Positions 45,682 through 54,672 are shown, numbered from the stretch's first letter. The stretch is 64,000 nt of DNA from Bacillota bacterium (GCA_023386955.1 JAEWIS010000014.1:1-64000), one strand, 5' to 3'. Numbers and translations: made by a program. The notes: generated by a model not told the origin, from the letters alone.

Positions 45682-46992
45682 ATGAACGAAAAATTCGATG
45701 CGATAGTGGTCGGCGCAGGACCGGCCGGGAGTTCGGCGGCGCTGACGCTGGCCAGAGCGGGGCTGAAGGTTGTACTTCTGGAGCGGGGCGAATACCCCGG
45801 CGCCAAGAATGTATTCGGAGGCGTTCTGTACCGGCAGCAGATTGAAGAATTGGTGCCAGGTTTCCTGAACGAAAAGAATCCGCCTGTGGAGCGGCATATT
45901 GTGGAGCAGCGGATTTGGATGATGGGCAAGGAATCAGCCGTCACCCTGGGCCACCGGAATGAGGCATACAAGACGCCCTTTAACTGTTTTACCGGCATTC
46001 GTGCCAAGTTTGACCAATGGCTGGCGGAGAAAGCGGTGGAGGCGGGGGCCATTCCCGTCTACGAAACAGCAGCGGTAGATGTGATCCGCCAGGGCGATAA
46101 GGTGGTAGGCGTCCGCACCGACCGGGAGGACGGGGACCTGTATGCGGATGCGGTGATTATTGCCGACGGCGTGAACTCCCTTTTGGGCAAAGCGATGGGT
46201 GTGCACCAGGAATGGAATCCCGATGAGGTTTCACTGGCGGTGAAAGAAATTATCATGCTCCCCCGCGAAAAAATCGAGGACCGCTTCGGTCTCGAAGGAG
46301 ACGAAGGAGTCACTGTGGAGTTTATGGGCGAAACCTCCCGGGGCATGGCGGGAATGGGCTTCATGTATACCAACAAGGAGTCCATCTCCATTGGCATCGG
46401 CGTGATGGTGAACCACCTGCGGCAAAGCGGCGCCAAGCCCCATGAGCTGCTGGAGGAGGTCAAGCGTCATCCCTCCATTCGCAAACTGATTCAGGGCGGG
46501 GAAGTGAAGGAATATGCGGCTCATCTGATTCCCGAAGGCGGTTACCATTCCATCCCCCCGCTCTCCGGCAGCGGCTGGTGCATTACCGGCGACGCCGCCC
46601 AACTGGTGAATTTTGTCCATCGGGAGGGAACCAACCTGGCTATGGTCTCCGGCAGGCTGGCGGCGGAGACCGTCATCAAGGCCAAGGAGAAAGGGGATTT
46701 CTCTGCTGCTTCCTTAAAGCAGTACGACAATGCCATGAAGAGCAGCTTCCTCATGAACGACCTCAAAAAGTACAAGGGTATGCACAGCCTGCTGAAGGAT
46801 TTTGACCCGTCGCTTCTGTTTGGGGACCTGCCTCGGGCCATCAACGAGGCTGCTTACGAGATGTTTCTGGTGAACGGGGTTACCAAGGCGGAAAAACAAA
46901 AGAAAGCCATCCGTCTGGTGAAGCAGGCGGCAGGCGGCACAATGAATCTGATGAAGCTGGGAGCCAAAGGCTGGAGGGCGATAAACGGATGA
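45682..46992 (+). CDS. fixC: FixC flavoprotein (ETF-quinone oxidoreductase-like)
   Basis: FAD-dependent dehydrogenase of 436 residues that passes electrons from FixAB to quinone. The N-terminal dinucleotide motif is VVGAGPAGSSAALTLARAG; other marks are PGAKNVFGGVLY, DAVIIADGVNSLLGKAMGV and CITGDAAQLVNF. It lacks the C-terminal 4Fe-4S ferredoxin part found in full ETF-QO, which the separate fixX gene supplies. It overlaps fixX by four bases (ATGA), implying coupling. Confidence 0.94.
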   Translation: MNEKFDAIVVGAGPAGSSAALTLARAGLKVVLLERGEYPGAKNVFGGVLYRQQIEELVPGFLNEKNPPVERHIVEQRIWMMGKESAVTLGHRNEAYKTPFNCFTGIRAKFDQWLAEKAVEAGAIPVYETAAVDVIRQGDKVVGVRTDREDGDLYADAVIIADGVNSLLGKAMGVHQEWNPDEVSLAVKEIIMLPREKIEDRFGLEGDEGVTVEFMGETSRGMAGMGFMYTNKESISIGIGVMVNHLRQSGAKPHELLEEVKRHPSIRKLIQGGEVKEYAAHLIPEGGYHSIPPLSGSGWCITGDAAQLVNFVHREGTNLAMVSGRLAAETVIKAKEKGDFSAASLKQYDNAMKSSFLMNDLKKYKGMHSLLKDFDPSLLFGDLPRAINEAAYEMFLVNGVTKAEKQKKAIRLVKQAAGGTMNLMKLGAKGWRAING

Positions 46993-47276
46993 GCACCCAA
47001 ACCATGACCGATAAGCTGTTTACAATCCGCTACAAATGCGATGATGTATCCCACTTAGCCATCAAGGATGAGGCAGTCTGCGCCAGATGCGCCGGCAAAA
47101 GCTGCAACAGCTTCTGTCCGGCGGAGGTATACAGCTGGGATGAGGCAGCCAAGACCAATCACGTGGCCTATGAAAATTGTGTGGAATGCGGCACCTGCCG
47201 GATTGCCTGCGCCTCGGACAATGTGGCTTGGGTTTATCCGAAGGGAGGATATGGGATATCATACCGGTTCGGCTAA
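46989..47276 (+). CDS. fixX: Ferredoxin-like protein FixX
   Basis: A 95-residue ferredoxin-like protein completing the FixABCX complex. Cysteines lie in AVCARCAGKSCNSFCPAEVY and in CVECGTCRIAC, with the FixX-type C-terminus AWVYPKGGYGISYRFG. Together with FixC it forms the quinone-linked branch. The full set differs from plain EtfAB and suggests electron bifurcation to ferredoxin or flavodoxin. Confidence 0.93.
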   Translation: MSTQTMTDKLFTIRYKCDDVSHLAIKDEAVCARCAGKSCNSFCPAEVYSWDEAAKTNHVAYENCVECGTCRIACASDNVAWVYPKGGYGISYRFG

Positions 47277-47298
47277 ATAAAGTTAATTATACGCTATG

Positions 47299-47351
47299 AA
47301 AAAGAGGCTGCTCCGCTGGCAGGTAATCCTGCCTTGGAACAGCCTCTTTGT
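47299..47351. terminator. Terminator between fixX and the leftward SLH gene
   Basis: AAAGAGGCTG and CAGCCTCTTT arms with an inner GGCAGG/CCTGCC stem. Flanking A- and T-rich ends allow use in both directions. Confidence 0.75.
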
Positions 47352-47373
47352 TCATCCAGTCTATGTTTTCACA

Positions 47374-49038
47374 TTACTGGATAAAGCCTGTTTTTTCCAA
47401 GATGCGCTTCAGAATCACAGCTGCTTCTGCGCGGTTGGCGCTTGCTGCCGGATCCAGCTTGTTGGAATCTGCGCCTTGGGACAGACCCAGCTTAATGACA
47501 GCTCCTGTTTCAAGCTGTGCCCAAACCAGATCCTCGGCATCCTCGAAGCGGGACAGGGTTGTAGCCAGCTCGATGACGCTGAAGTCTGCTTGGCCGCCTG
47601 CAAACCGGTAAGCGCGGTAGGCCAAGGCCAGCAGCTCCTCGCGGTTGATGAAGCGGTCCGGACGGAAGGTGCCGTCCTCGTAGCCTTCGATCAGACCGGC
47701 ATTTTTGGCGGCGAAGATATATACCGCATGCCATGCCTCGGGGTCCACGTCAGGGAACTCGCCTACGGCAGTCTTCGGAGGTACGGTCAGGCCAAGGCCT
47801 TTCACCAGGAGGGCTGCGAACTCAGCGCGGGTCACCCCGCGGTTGGGCTCGAAGCTGTTGGCGGCGGTGCCTTCAACAATTTCTCTGCCGTTCAGCAGCT
47901 TGCTGGCCAGCAGTTCAATGTCCGTTTCCGCCCAGTGACCATTCAGGTCAGCGAAGACGGTATTGCGCTCCAGCACCAGGTAGATGCTGTTGCCGGGACG
48001 TTGGAAGGTGGCGGAGGTGCCGTTAATGACCGACGGTACGAAGGTCAATGCATCGGTAGCCGGCAGATATTGAACCACCGTAGCCTTACCATTGCTTTCG
48101 CGGGTCATAGTAATGGTGCGTTTTACATAAGTGCTGCCGAAGTTATCCAGAGCCAGCTTTTTGCCGTCAGCGCCAATAGCCAGAAGCTCAAAGCGCACAG
48201 GATCGGACAATGCGGTTCCGTTGGCCTTCGCTACAGCCGCTGCAACCTGCGCCGCTTCATCACCGGTTACCTTGGTGACGGTCAGCTTCAAGGTCAGTCC
48301 GGCTGCGCCGGTGTTCAGCATGCTGCTGATTTGCGTCAGGTTCAAGACGGAGAGCGGAAGCTCGTAGGTCCCATGATCCCCTGTCAGAGAAAGGACAGTG
48401 CCGGTGCGTGTCATGGCCTCAGTGAGTCCGGAGAAGGGGATCTCTACGGATTCTGCGAACCGCAGAGTTACCTTGTCGGAGCCATGGAAGGCATCCTTCA
48501 GATCATCGGCCTTAATGACCGTTACATCCGGATCAGTTTCCGTTCCGGGTGTAGGGGATGGCGACGGTGAAGGCGTATATGTACCGGAGCCTGAACCTGA
48601 TCCAGAACCGCCAGAGCCGGAATCACCACCGGAACCGGAGTCTGTCTCACGGTAAACGGCATTGGATACGGTGGAGTAATTCAATGCTTCATTTTGATAC
48701 TTGATGACGATGGGATTATGCTGGGAATAGTTCGGAATGACCTTTGGGTTGAAGGAGTAGTAGTATTTTCCATCGCCATAAGTTGTGTACGTTGCTGTCA
48801 CCGGCGTGATGAATGTCCCCGCGTTATCATAAACGGACAGGGTGACCGGTTGTCCCGATGCGTAAACGCTCGTCCCTACCGTACCGTCAAAGTAAACCTG
48901 CCCGGTTACGGTGCCGTTGGCTTGGTAACGCACATCCTTAAAGTAAGCGTCAGCCAAAGCCAGAACAGGGCTAAGCAGGGAAACAACAAGCATGACCGCC
49001 GTGACGGTAGCCAGTTTTTTCATAACCGCTCCTCGCAT
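47374..49038 (-). CDS. SLH-domain surface protein with C-terminal SLH units
   Basis: Exported protein of about 554 residues. The start at 49038 (MRGAVMKKLATV) has AGGAGG seven bases upstream; MKK at 49023 also has a GAGGAG site. A signal peptide ends near VLALADA. A beta-rich N-terminal domain is joined by a Gly/Ser then Ser/Pro/Thr linker (about 137-170) to a second domain. Three SLH units occupy the last 190 residues: FADLNGHWAETDIELLASKL, NRGVTRAEFAALLVKGLGLT, GYEDGTFRPDRFINREELLA and ANRAEAAVILKRIL. It should attach to secondary wall polymer. Monocistronic. Confidence 0.88.
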   Translation of the reverse strand: MRGAVMKKLATVTAVMLVVSLLSPVLALADAYFKDVRYQANGTVTGQVYFDGTVGTSVYASGQPVTLSVYDNAGTFITPVTATYTTYGDGKYYYSFNPKVIPNYSQHNPIVIKYQNEALNYSTVSNAVYRETDSGSGGDSGSGGSGSGSGSGTYTPSPSPSPTPGTETDPDVTVIKADDLKDAFHGSDKVTLRFAESVEIPFSGLTEAMTRTGTVLSLTGDHGTYELPLSVLNLTQISSMLNTGAAGLTLKLTVTKVTGDEAAQVAAAVAKANGTALSDPVRFELLAIGADGKKLALDNFGSTYVKRTITMTRESNGKATVVQYLPATDALTFVPSVINGTSATFQRPGNSIYLVLERNTVFADLNGHWAETDIELLASKLLNGREIVEGTAANSFEPNRGVTRAEFAALLVKGLGLTVPPKTAVGEFPDVDPEAWHAVYIFAAKNAGLIEGYEDGTFRPDRFINREELLALAYRAYRFAGGQADFSVIELATTLSRFEDAEDLVWAQLETGAVIKLGLSQGADSNKLDPAASANRAEAAVILKRILEKTGFIQ

Positions 49039-49354
49039 GCCTTTTCCTCCTGTTAGTAGAATAATAGAACAATACGCCTGGCCCGGCGGCCTCACCACCT
49101 TTCATAGGGTATAAAAAGGAGAATGAAAAAAGTTGGATGGCGCTGACAGTTAGCCAGCAGTTCGGAGTAAATTTCCAAATGTAAGCATATTTACCCGGCG
49201 TCACAATTTTGAAACAACTATTTTTGAAAAGGAAATGTAAGCGTTTATTGTACATTGTTACGAGTTTTTTTGGTGCATTCGCAAGTAGCTTTTAAGACAG
49301 AGATTGACTATACTGAAGGTATCTAAAAGTAAGCAAAGAAGAGAGTTGATGACA

Positions 49355-50215
49355 ATGTCCAGTGAGCAAAAAGAACCTTTTACCGTAGGCAGTAAAAGTT
49401 TTACGGCAGTTGCCATCAATACGGCAGCCAAGGCCGGCGAATGGATCAAGAGCAAGCTGGGGGACTTCTCCAGCCTTACTATAAAAACCTCCCCCCACGA
49501 TCTTGTCACGGAAGTAGATAAAGGCTCCGAGATGATGATCCGTAATCTGATCATGACGCATTTTCCCACCCATTCCATTCTGGGTGAAGAAGGCGTGGAG
49601 CCGGGCGCAGCTGCTTCTATTAAGGCGCTGCAGGAGGCAAGTGACGCGGAATATCTGTGGATTGTGGACCCGGTGGACGGGACAACCAACTTTATCCACG
49701 GCTTCCCATTCTTCAGCGTATCCATCGCTCTTGCCCATAAGGGTGAGATTATTGTAGGCGTTGTGTATGACCCGAACCGGGATGAATTGTTTGTTGCCGA
49801 AAAGGGCAAGGGGGCATATGTTCATGGCCGGCGCACCATGGTATCCGGTGAGGAGCGGCTTCTGGACAGCCTCGTGGCAACGGGCTTTCCAACTGACCGC
49901 GGGCCGAATATCGCGGGCAACATGAGAGGACTGGAAGCAGTGGTGCCCCGGGTGCGCAATGTCCGTTCCGGCGGGTCCGCTGCACTTCATCTGGCTTACG
50001 TAGCGGCCGGACGGCTTTCCGGCTATTGGGAGCTGGGTTTGAATGCCTGGGATATTGCCGCGGGTATGCTGCTGGTGAAGGAATCCGGCGGCCATGTAAC
50101 GGATACCAAGGGCAACCCGTATCATCTTGAAGTGCGCAACATTGTGGCCACCAACGGCCGCATCCATGATGAGCTGGCACAGCTGCTGCAGGAATCGGAC
50201 GCAGCAGGAAATTAA
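49355..50215 (+). CDS. Inositol monophosphatase family protein
   Basis: Metal-dependent phosphatase of the SuhB/IMPase family, about 286 residues. Motifs are DLVTEVDKGSE, SILGEEGVEPG, WIVDPVDGTTNFIHGFPFFS (the metal-binding DPVDGT loop) and LNAWDIAAGMLLVKESGG. Substrates in the family include inositol 1-phosphate, fructose-1,6-bisphosphate and PAP; the sequence does not decide between them. ATG 49355 lies nine bases after AAGAAGAGAG; the ATG at 49349 is the alternative. The gene stands alone. Confidence 0.92.
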   Translation: MSSEQKEPFTVGSKSFTAVAINTAAKAGEWIKSKLGDFSSLTIKTSPHDLVTEVDKGSEMMIRNLIMTHFPTHSILGEEGVEPGAAASIKALQEASDAEYLWIVDPVDGTTNFIHGFPFFSVSIALAHKGEIIVGVVYDPNRDELFVAEKGKGAYVHGRRTMVSGEERLLDSLVATGFPTDRGPNIAGNMRGLEAVVPRVRNVRSGGSAALHLAYVAAGRLSGYWELGLNAWDIAAGMLLVKESGGHVTDTKGNPYHLEVRNIVATNGRIHDELAQLLQESDAAGN

Positions 50216-50290
50216 TCCGCAAGAAAATAGCCGTTCGGACCTTGAGCCGGGCGGCTTTTTGCTTTTTGTTCCGTCGCGTAAAGTGACCCC

Positions 50291-50416
50291 TTAGTCAAAG
50301 ATGCTGCGGACCAGGCGGAGCATACCTTTGAAGAGTGCAGGGATCAGCTCCAAAATGACCTCGGGGAAAATCTCCCACCAGTCGCCGGAGCGGCGCCGTT
50401 TTTTTTCATGGGACAT
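50291..50416 (-). CDS. Small basic amphipathic protein
   Basis: A 41-residue peptide: a basic, Arg/Lys-rich head (SHEKKRRRSGDWWE) and a hydrophobic amphipathic helix (VILELIPALFKGMLRLVRSI). AAAGGAG is placed well before the ATG. The composition suggests a membrane-associated peptide. Its function is unknown. It is divergent from the decayed gene to its right. Confidence 0.6.
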   Translation of the reverse strand: MSHEKKRRRSGDWWEIFPEVILELIPALFKGMLRLVRSIFD

Positions 50417-50504
50417 AGGGATAACTCCTTTTGGAAAAACCGATATGCTTTTTATACGCGGTGAATGGAAAAAAGTCACCAAACTTGGGTGAGGAGTTGA
50501 GGTT

Positions 50505-51075
50505 ATGTTTGATTGGTTTGCCTTTGCCGATTATTCCGGGGCAAGGGATGCAGCGGCCCAAAGGAAGGCTATTGTTTGGGTTCGACCATAACTATGGGTT
50601 TCTGGCGGGATTTTACGAGGCGTTATGGGGAGTGTAGCCGGACAGCTGGGAGCAGGTTCTTGAAGAATATTATAGGAGCGTTGAACAGTTTGCAGGGTGG
50701 GAAAAAGAAAGCTTCGGCATGAGGAGCGATCCGATGGATGAGGCTGCGCCCACAGCTGCTGGGCACGTCCGGAACGGGGCTGATTGGTTACAGCTGGAGC
50801 AGTGGTCGCCCCGGGAATGGGCGAGAGAGGCGAATATGCAAATCAGCTGTTTGTGGGATATAAAGAAAGGGTCGTTTTGGGGCAGCCGTTTTGGACCAAA
50901 GCCGGATGCCGGAATGTTCCGGACCTATCCCCTCCCGGATGGTCGGTCCTTTGCACTCCATGACCGCAGGCTGGTGGAAATGCGCTACCGCCGCCTCCAA
51001 CCTCGGCATAAATGGGCGCTTGGCCCCTGGCCTATTCCCCAGACTTATCCCTCCCGACTTATGCCCCCAGCTTAG
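50505..51075 (+). pseudogene. Decayed gene, probably an RNase-H-fold/DUF429-like protein
   Basis: ATG 50505, with GAGGAG upstream, opens MFDWFAFADYSGARDAAAQR and stops after 28 codons. From about 50545 another frame continues with GRLLFGFDHNYGFLAGFYEA, meets an in-frame TAG at 50635 and goes on with PDSWEQVLEEYYRSVEQF up to KPDAGMFRTYPLPDGRSF and RRLVEMRYRRLQP, ending at 51075. The pieces look like parts of one protein: a DYSGA-type start, an FGFDH motif and an RYRRLQP segment. A deletion, a frame change and a nonsense codon are therefore inferred. The family name is tentative. Confidence 0.6.
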
Positions 51076-52012
51076 TTAGCCTAGCCAGTTACTGCGCTTC
51101 CCCGTGGACTCAAGCATGCTTAGGGAGGAAACTCTTGAGAAAGGCCCTTGTCGTCCACTATCCCATTGGCTCAGGTAGAGTTAAGGGAGGATGGATCGAT
51201 AACCAGAAGCTTATCGTGCATTGTCCCCGTAACTCAGGATAGTTAACAGATGGAGTTCGAGTCGCAGTTCTTATCGTCTATTATCCCATTGGCTCAGGTA
51301 AGAGTTGAGAGAGGACGGACCGATAACTAGAAGCTTGTCGCGCATTATCCCCATAACTCAGGATAGTTAACAGATCGAGTGCAAGTAGGCGTCCTTATTG
51401 TTCATTATCCCATTGGCTCAGGTAGAAAAGTGAGGGGATGGGTAGGAGTGTTCCTGTCTAGCTTGATATTTGCCAATTCTGATTCTGAGAATCTTGTTGT
51501 TCCCTGAGTAAAGGGGATAATGGACGACAAGGGTGTTAATGCAGCTTAAGCTTCCTTTGGCATGGATTTGCTGTACCTGGATTTGCGATTTTTGAGCCTT
51601 TGTAGCTTCGAGAGCTTCGTGAGCTTCGTTATTCCTGAGTGGGGGGGATAATGGGCAACAAGGCGAAGATGTAAAGTGCAAAGGGATAGTGGGCGACAAA
51701 GGCGACTAGTTTGTCCTGAGTAACGGGGATAGTGGGAGACAAGGGGTGTGAGAGTGACCTGCACCGAATAACGGAATGCAATGTTTCGTCATTTGGGGCG
51801 GTTCACTAGTTTGGGGAGGATAAGGGAAGGGGAGTTTCCCTTATCATGCCGGAATGTATGGGTGTTGTGAGGAAAGTGCCGGATTAGCGCAAGTAGGAAG
51901 GGTTCTATTGTATGCTTGGCCATCATTTATGCTGAGATAGCGGAAGTTTGCCTTCCGTTATTTGGCTGGCAATTGTTTGAGGACGAGGCTTGGGCTAGAT
52001 TGGATAAGAAAA
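51076..52012. other. Gene-free stretch dominated by 30-bp repeats
   Basis: About 940 bases without a gene. The 30-bp elements occupy 51146-51744, with a possible very diverged copy near 51085-51114 in the same register. From 51745 to 52012 there is nothing recognisable before the topB terminator. A short frame at 51916-52158 has no ribosome binding site and overlaps topB. Confidence 0.6.
51146..51744. repeat. Cluster of nine 30-bp repeats, five reverse then four forward
   Basis: Reverse copies: 51146-51175, 51209-51238, 51269-51298, 51333-51362 and 51393-51422. Forward copies: 51503-51532, 51634-51663, 51674-51702 (worn) and 51715-51744. Forward elements start CCTGAGT, have GGGGATAGTGG or GGGGATAATGG in the middle and end GACGACAAGG. 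The reverse block is itself a duplication of about 124 bp (51146-51268 and 51269-51392, including the spacers, which share CGATAAC-AGAAGCTT and AGTTAACAGAT). Copies of opposite orientation could pair. Single copies occur at 34809-34838 and 36556-36585. Confidence 0.85.
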
Positions 52013-52045
52013 TCCCCCTGGTGCCGTATGCCGGGACCAGGGGGA
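52013..52045 (-). terminator. Terminator of topB
   Basis: TCCCCCTGGT (52013-52022) and ACCAGGGGGA (52036-52045) pair perfectly, with an inner CCG/CGG. Leftward reading runs into TTTTCTTATCC. Confidence 0.7.
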
Positions 52046-52056
52046 GAGGAAGTATA

Positions 52057-54669
52057 TTAGTTACGAAGAAGCGAAAGTTTACCTGTTTGTGCGTCCTGCA
52101 AAATGAGGGTGCCGCTGCCGGCGGTTTCGCTGTAAAAGGAGGTTTGGCCGGTTCGTAACAGGCTGGTTACCATGGTGTCATTGAGGTTCACACCAAAGCC
52201 GGTGTCCTTCCACAGCACGAAGGTGCAGCCCTGGCGGAAATGAGTGCAGCCGTAGCCGGTGCTGCCGAAGATGATCCGCCCGCCGCAGCCCGGGCGGGGG
52301 CAATTCCCCAGCGCCTCCCGCATAGCGGGTCGGCTGGGGGGGACTTTTGGCGCCGCTGTTCCCGCCCCGGCGGCCGACCGGCCTGCCGCGGCAGCTCCGG
52401 CGCCAGTGCCAGTGCCTGCTGCCGATGGTCTGCTGGCAGCTCTCGAACCTGCTGCGCCAGCGTCCGCGGGCAGCGGTAGCACTACCTGCGTGCCGCCCGC
52501 TTGAGCGGCGGCACTTGCACTTGCTCCAGCAGCGTCGGCCTTGCCGCTGCGGCGTTTCCTGGCGGGCGCTGCAGCCGCCGCCACGGTTTCCGCGGCGCTG
52601 CCGGCTGCCGCGTCCGCCTTGCTGCGCCGCTTGCGCGCCGGCGCAGCGCCTTCTTCGCCGGCAGCGGTCCCGCCGGCGCCAACATCCTTGGCAGCGCTGC
52701 TGCGCCTGCTGCCCTTGCCTGCGCCAGCCGCCGGCTCCGGCTTGGCGAAGTGCGCCTTGTCCGCCCGCGCCTGCAGGCGGACCTTGTCCACGATCAGGCG
52801 CGCGAAGGCCCGCACCTTGTCCATAAAGGCATCCTTCGACGCCTGGCCTCTGGCGATTTCGTTCAACCGCCGCTCCCACTGGCCCGTCATCTCCGGCGAA
52901 GCCAGCAGCTCCACACCCGCTCCGCGGACCAGTTCCACGGCGGCCCGGCCTTTGGGAGTGATGCTGATCCGTTTGCCCTGCATGGCCACATACCCCACCT
53001 GCTTCAGCCGTTCGATGGTGGCCGCCCGGGTGGCGGGTGTGCCCAGGCCGGAATCCTTCATTACATCCCGCAGTTCGTCGTCCTCAATGGACTTGCCCGC
53101 ACTTTCCATTGCCTTCAACAGAGTGCCCTCCGTAAAAGCCTTGGGCGGTTGGGTTTCCTTTTCCTTGACCTCCGCATCAGAGCAGAGCACACCTGCCTGC
53201 GGATTCACAGAGAAGGGAGTATCCGTCTCCACCTCCAGCTCGGAGGGACCGTTGTTTTCGTCCTTATCCCCATCCTTGTCGGAGCCCGCATTTTCCCCGT
53301 CTCCGGCTTTGCCGGTTTTGCCCTTGCCGCCTTTAGCACCGGCGCTTTTCTTCTGGTCCGGGTACAGCACCTTCCAGCCCAGGGAAAGCAGCTCCTTAAC
53401 CGTGGTTTTGAACCGGTCGGCCGCCTCTCCTTCGCCTACCTCCGTAAACACTGTATGCACCTTGTACTCGGCCGCCGGGTAGAAGTGGGACAGGAAACGC
53501 CGTACGATCAGGTCGTAAACCTTGGCTTCATCCGGCGATAAGCCGCTGGCCTTTTTGAAGGTGGGCAGAATGGCGTGGTGATCCTCCACCTTGGCCGGAT
53601 TACAGACGAACTTGTTGTTTTTGTGCACCAGCTTCTTGTCCGCATTTTGGGCGAAGGAACCATAGTCCACGGAGCCCTTCAGGGACTCCAGCGTTTTGTG
53701 CATGTCCGGAATATTCTCCGGGTTCACATAGTTGGAGTTGGTTCGGGGATAGCTGATGACCTTATGCTTCTCGTACAGGGCCTGGGCCGTATCCAAGGTT
53801 TTTTTGGCGGAAAAACCCAGCTTGCCGTTGGCCTCCCGCTGCAGCAGGGTCAAATCATACAGCTTGAAGGGAAACTCCTTGGTATCCTTCACTTCATAAG
53901 AAGCAATCCGTCCCGGTTTGCCCTTGACCCGGGTGACCACTGCCTCGGCCTTGTCCTTGGCCTTGAACCGGTCTCCCTGCCACATGCCCCGGTAGGTGGT
54001 GTCCCCCTGCTGGAAGGATCCCTCCACCTCGAAGAATTTCTCCGAATCAAACGCCTCGATCTGCTTTTGGCGGTCATAAATCAAGGCCAATACGGGCGTC
54101 TGCACCCGTCCGACAGACAAAAGCTCATTATGCCGGGTGGTAAACGCCCTTGACCCGTTCATTCCGATGAGCCAGTCGGCCTCACTGCGGGCTCTGGCCG
54201 CCTGGGTCAAATTTTCGTATTCGCTGCCGTCCTTCAGCTCGGCAAAGCCCCGGCGAATGGTTTCCGCCGTCAAGTCCGAAATCCACAGCCGCTGCACCGG
54301 CTGGCGAAGCTTCAGATGCTGCTGGATATAAGAGAAAATCAGCTGCCCTTCACGTCCGGCGTCACAGGCATTGACGATCCGGTCGCATTCTTTGGCCACC
54401 TGGGCGATGACCTTCAGCTGATCCCGGGTTTTTACATTGGGTAAAAGTTTGAAGGTATCGGGAATAATAGGCAGGTCGCCAAGATTCCACTTTTTATACC
54501 GGTCGTCGTAATGGTCCGGCTCCGCCAGCCCGATGAGGTGCCCGATGGCCCAGGTTATGATGTAGCGTTCGCCTTCAAGGTGGGTCCGCTTGTTGGAGGC
54601 CTTCGGCTCCAGTACAGCGGCGATGTTCCGGCCCATATCGGGCTTTTCCGCAATCACAAGGGTTTTCAA
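52057..54669 (-). CDS. topB: DNA topoisomerase III with Ala-rich insertion
   Basis: Type IA topoisomerase, 870 residues. The Toprim domain starts KTLVIAEKPDMGRNIAAVLE and has CDAGREGQLIF; the active-site Tyr is in HKVISYPRTNSNYV. These and SVGRVQTPVLALIYDRQKQI identify TopB. Residues about 640-785 are an Ala/Gly/Ser-rich basic segment (for example ARKRRSKADAAAGSAAETVA) encoded by extremely GC-rich DNA. It ends in a zinc-ribbon-like domain (NCPRPGCGGRIIFGSTGYGC). Bacillus TopB is about 727 residues, so the insertion explains the extra length. ATG 54669 is preceded by AAAGGAT. Confidence 0.94.
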   Translation of the reverse strand: MKTLVIAEKPDMGRNIAAVLEPKASNKRTHLEGERYIITWAIGHLIGLAEPDHYDDRYKKWNLGDLPIIPDTFKLLPNVKTRDQLKVIAQVAKECDRIVNACDAGREGQLIFSYIQQHLKLRQPVQRLWISDLTAETIRRGFAELKDGSEYENLTQAARARSEADWLIGMNGSRAFTTRHNELLSVGRVQTPVLALIYDRQKQIEAFDSEKFFEVEGSFQQGDTTYRGMWQGDRFKAKDKAEAVVTRVKGKPGRIASYEVKDTKEFPFKLYDLTLLQREANGKLGFSAKKTLDTAQALYEKHKVISYPRTNSNYVNPENIPDMHKTLESLKGSVDYGSFAQNADKKLVHKNNKFVCNPAKVEDHHAILPTFKKASGLSPDEAKVYDLIVRRFLSHFYPAAEYKVHTVFTEVGEGEAADRFKTTVKELLSLGWKVLYPDQKKSAGAKGGKGKTGKAGDGENAGSDKDGDKDENNGPSELEVETDTPFSVNPQAGVLCSDAEVKEKETQPPKAFTEGTLLKAMESAGKSIEDDELRDVMKDSGLGTPATRAATIERLKQVGYVAMQGKRISITPKGRAAVELVRGAGVELLASPEMTGQWERRLNEIARGQASKDAFMDKVRAFARLIVDKVRLQARADKAHFAKPEPAAGAGKGSRRSSAAKDVGAGGTAAGEEGAAPARKRRSKADAAAGSAAETVAAAAAPARKRRSGKADAAGASASAAAQAGGTQVVLPLPADAGAAGSRAASRPSAAGTGTGAGAAAAGRSAAGAGTAAPKVPPSRPAMREALGNCPRPGCGGRIIFGSTGYGCTHFRQGCTFVLWKDTGFGVNLNDTMVTSLLRTGQTSFYSETAGSGTLILQDAQTGKLSLLRN

Positions 54670-54672
54670 TGG

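Noticed and set aside
50719..51075. Independent 118-residue gene
   Set aside because: The frame continues upstream through a TAG into matching sequence, so it is better read as the tail of a decayed gene.
51146..51422. CRISPR array
   Set aside because: Repeats are degenerate, spacers are related to each other, copies exist alone and in both orientations elsewhere, and no cas gene is present.
51916..52158. 80-codon plus-strand frame after the repeat cluster
   Set aside because: It has no ribosome binding site, crosses the topB terminator and overlaps the topB 3' end.
52501..53541. 346-codon plus-strand frame opposite topB
   Set aside because: It is caused by high GC content opposite the Ala-rich insertion; topB is clearly the real gene.
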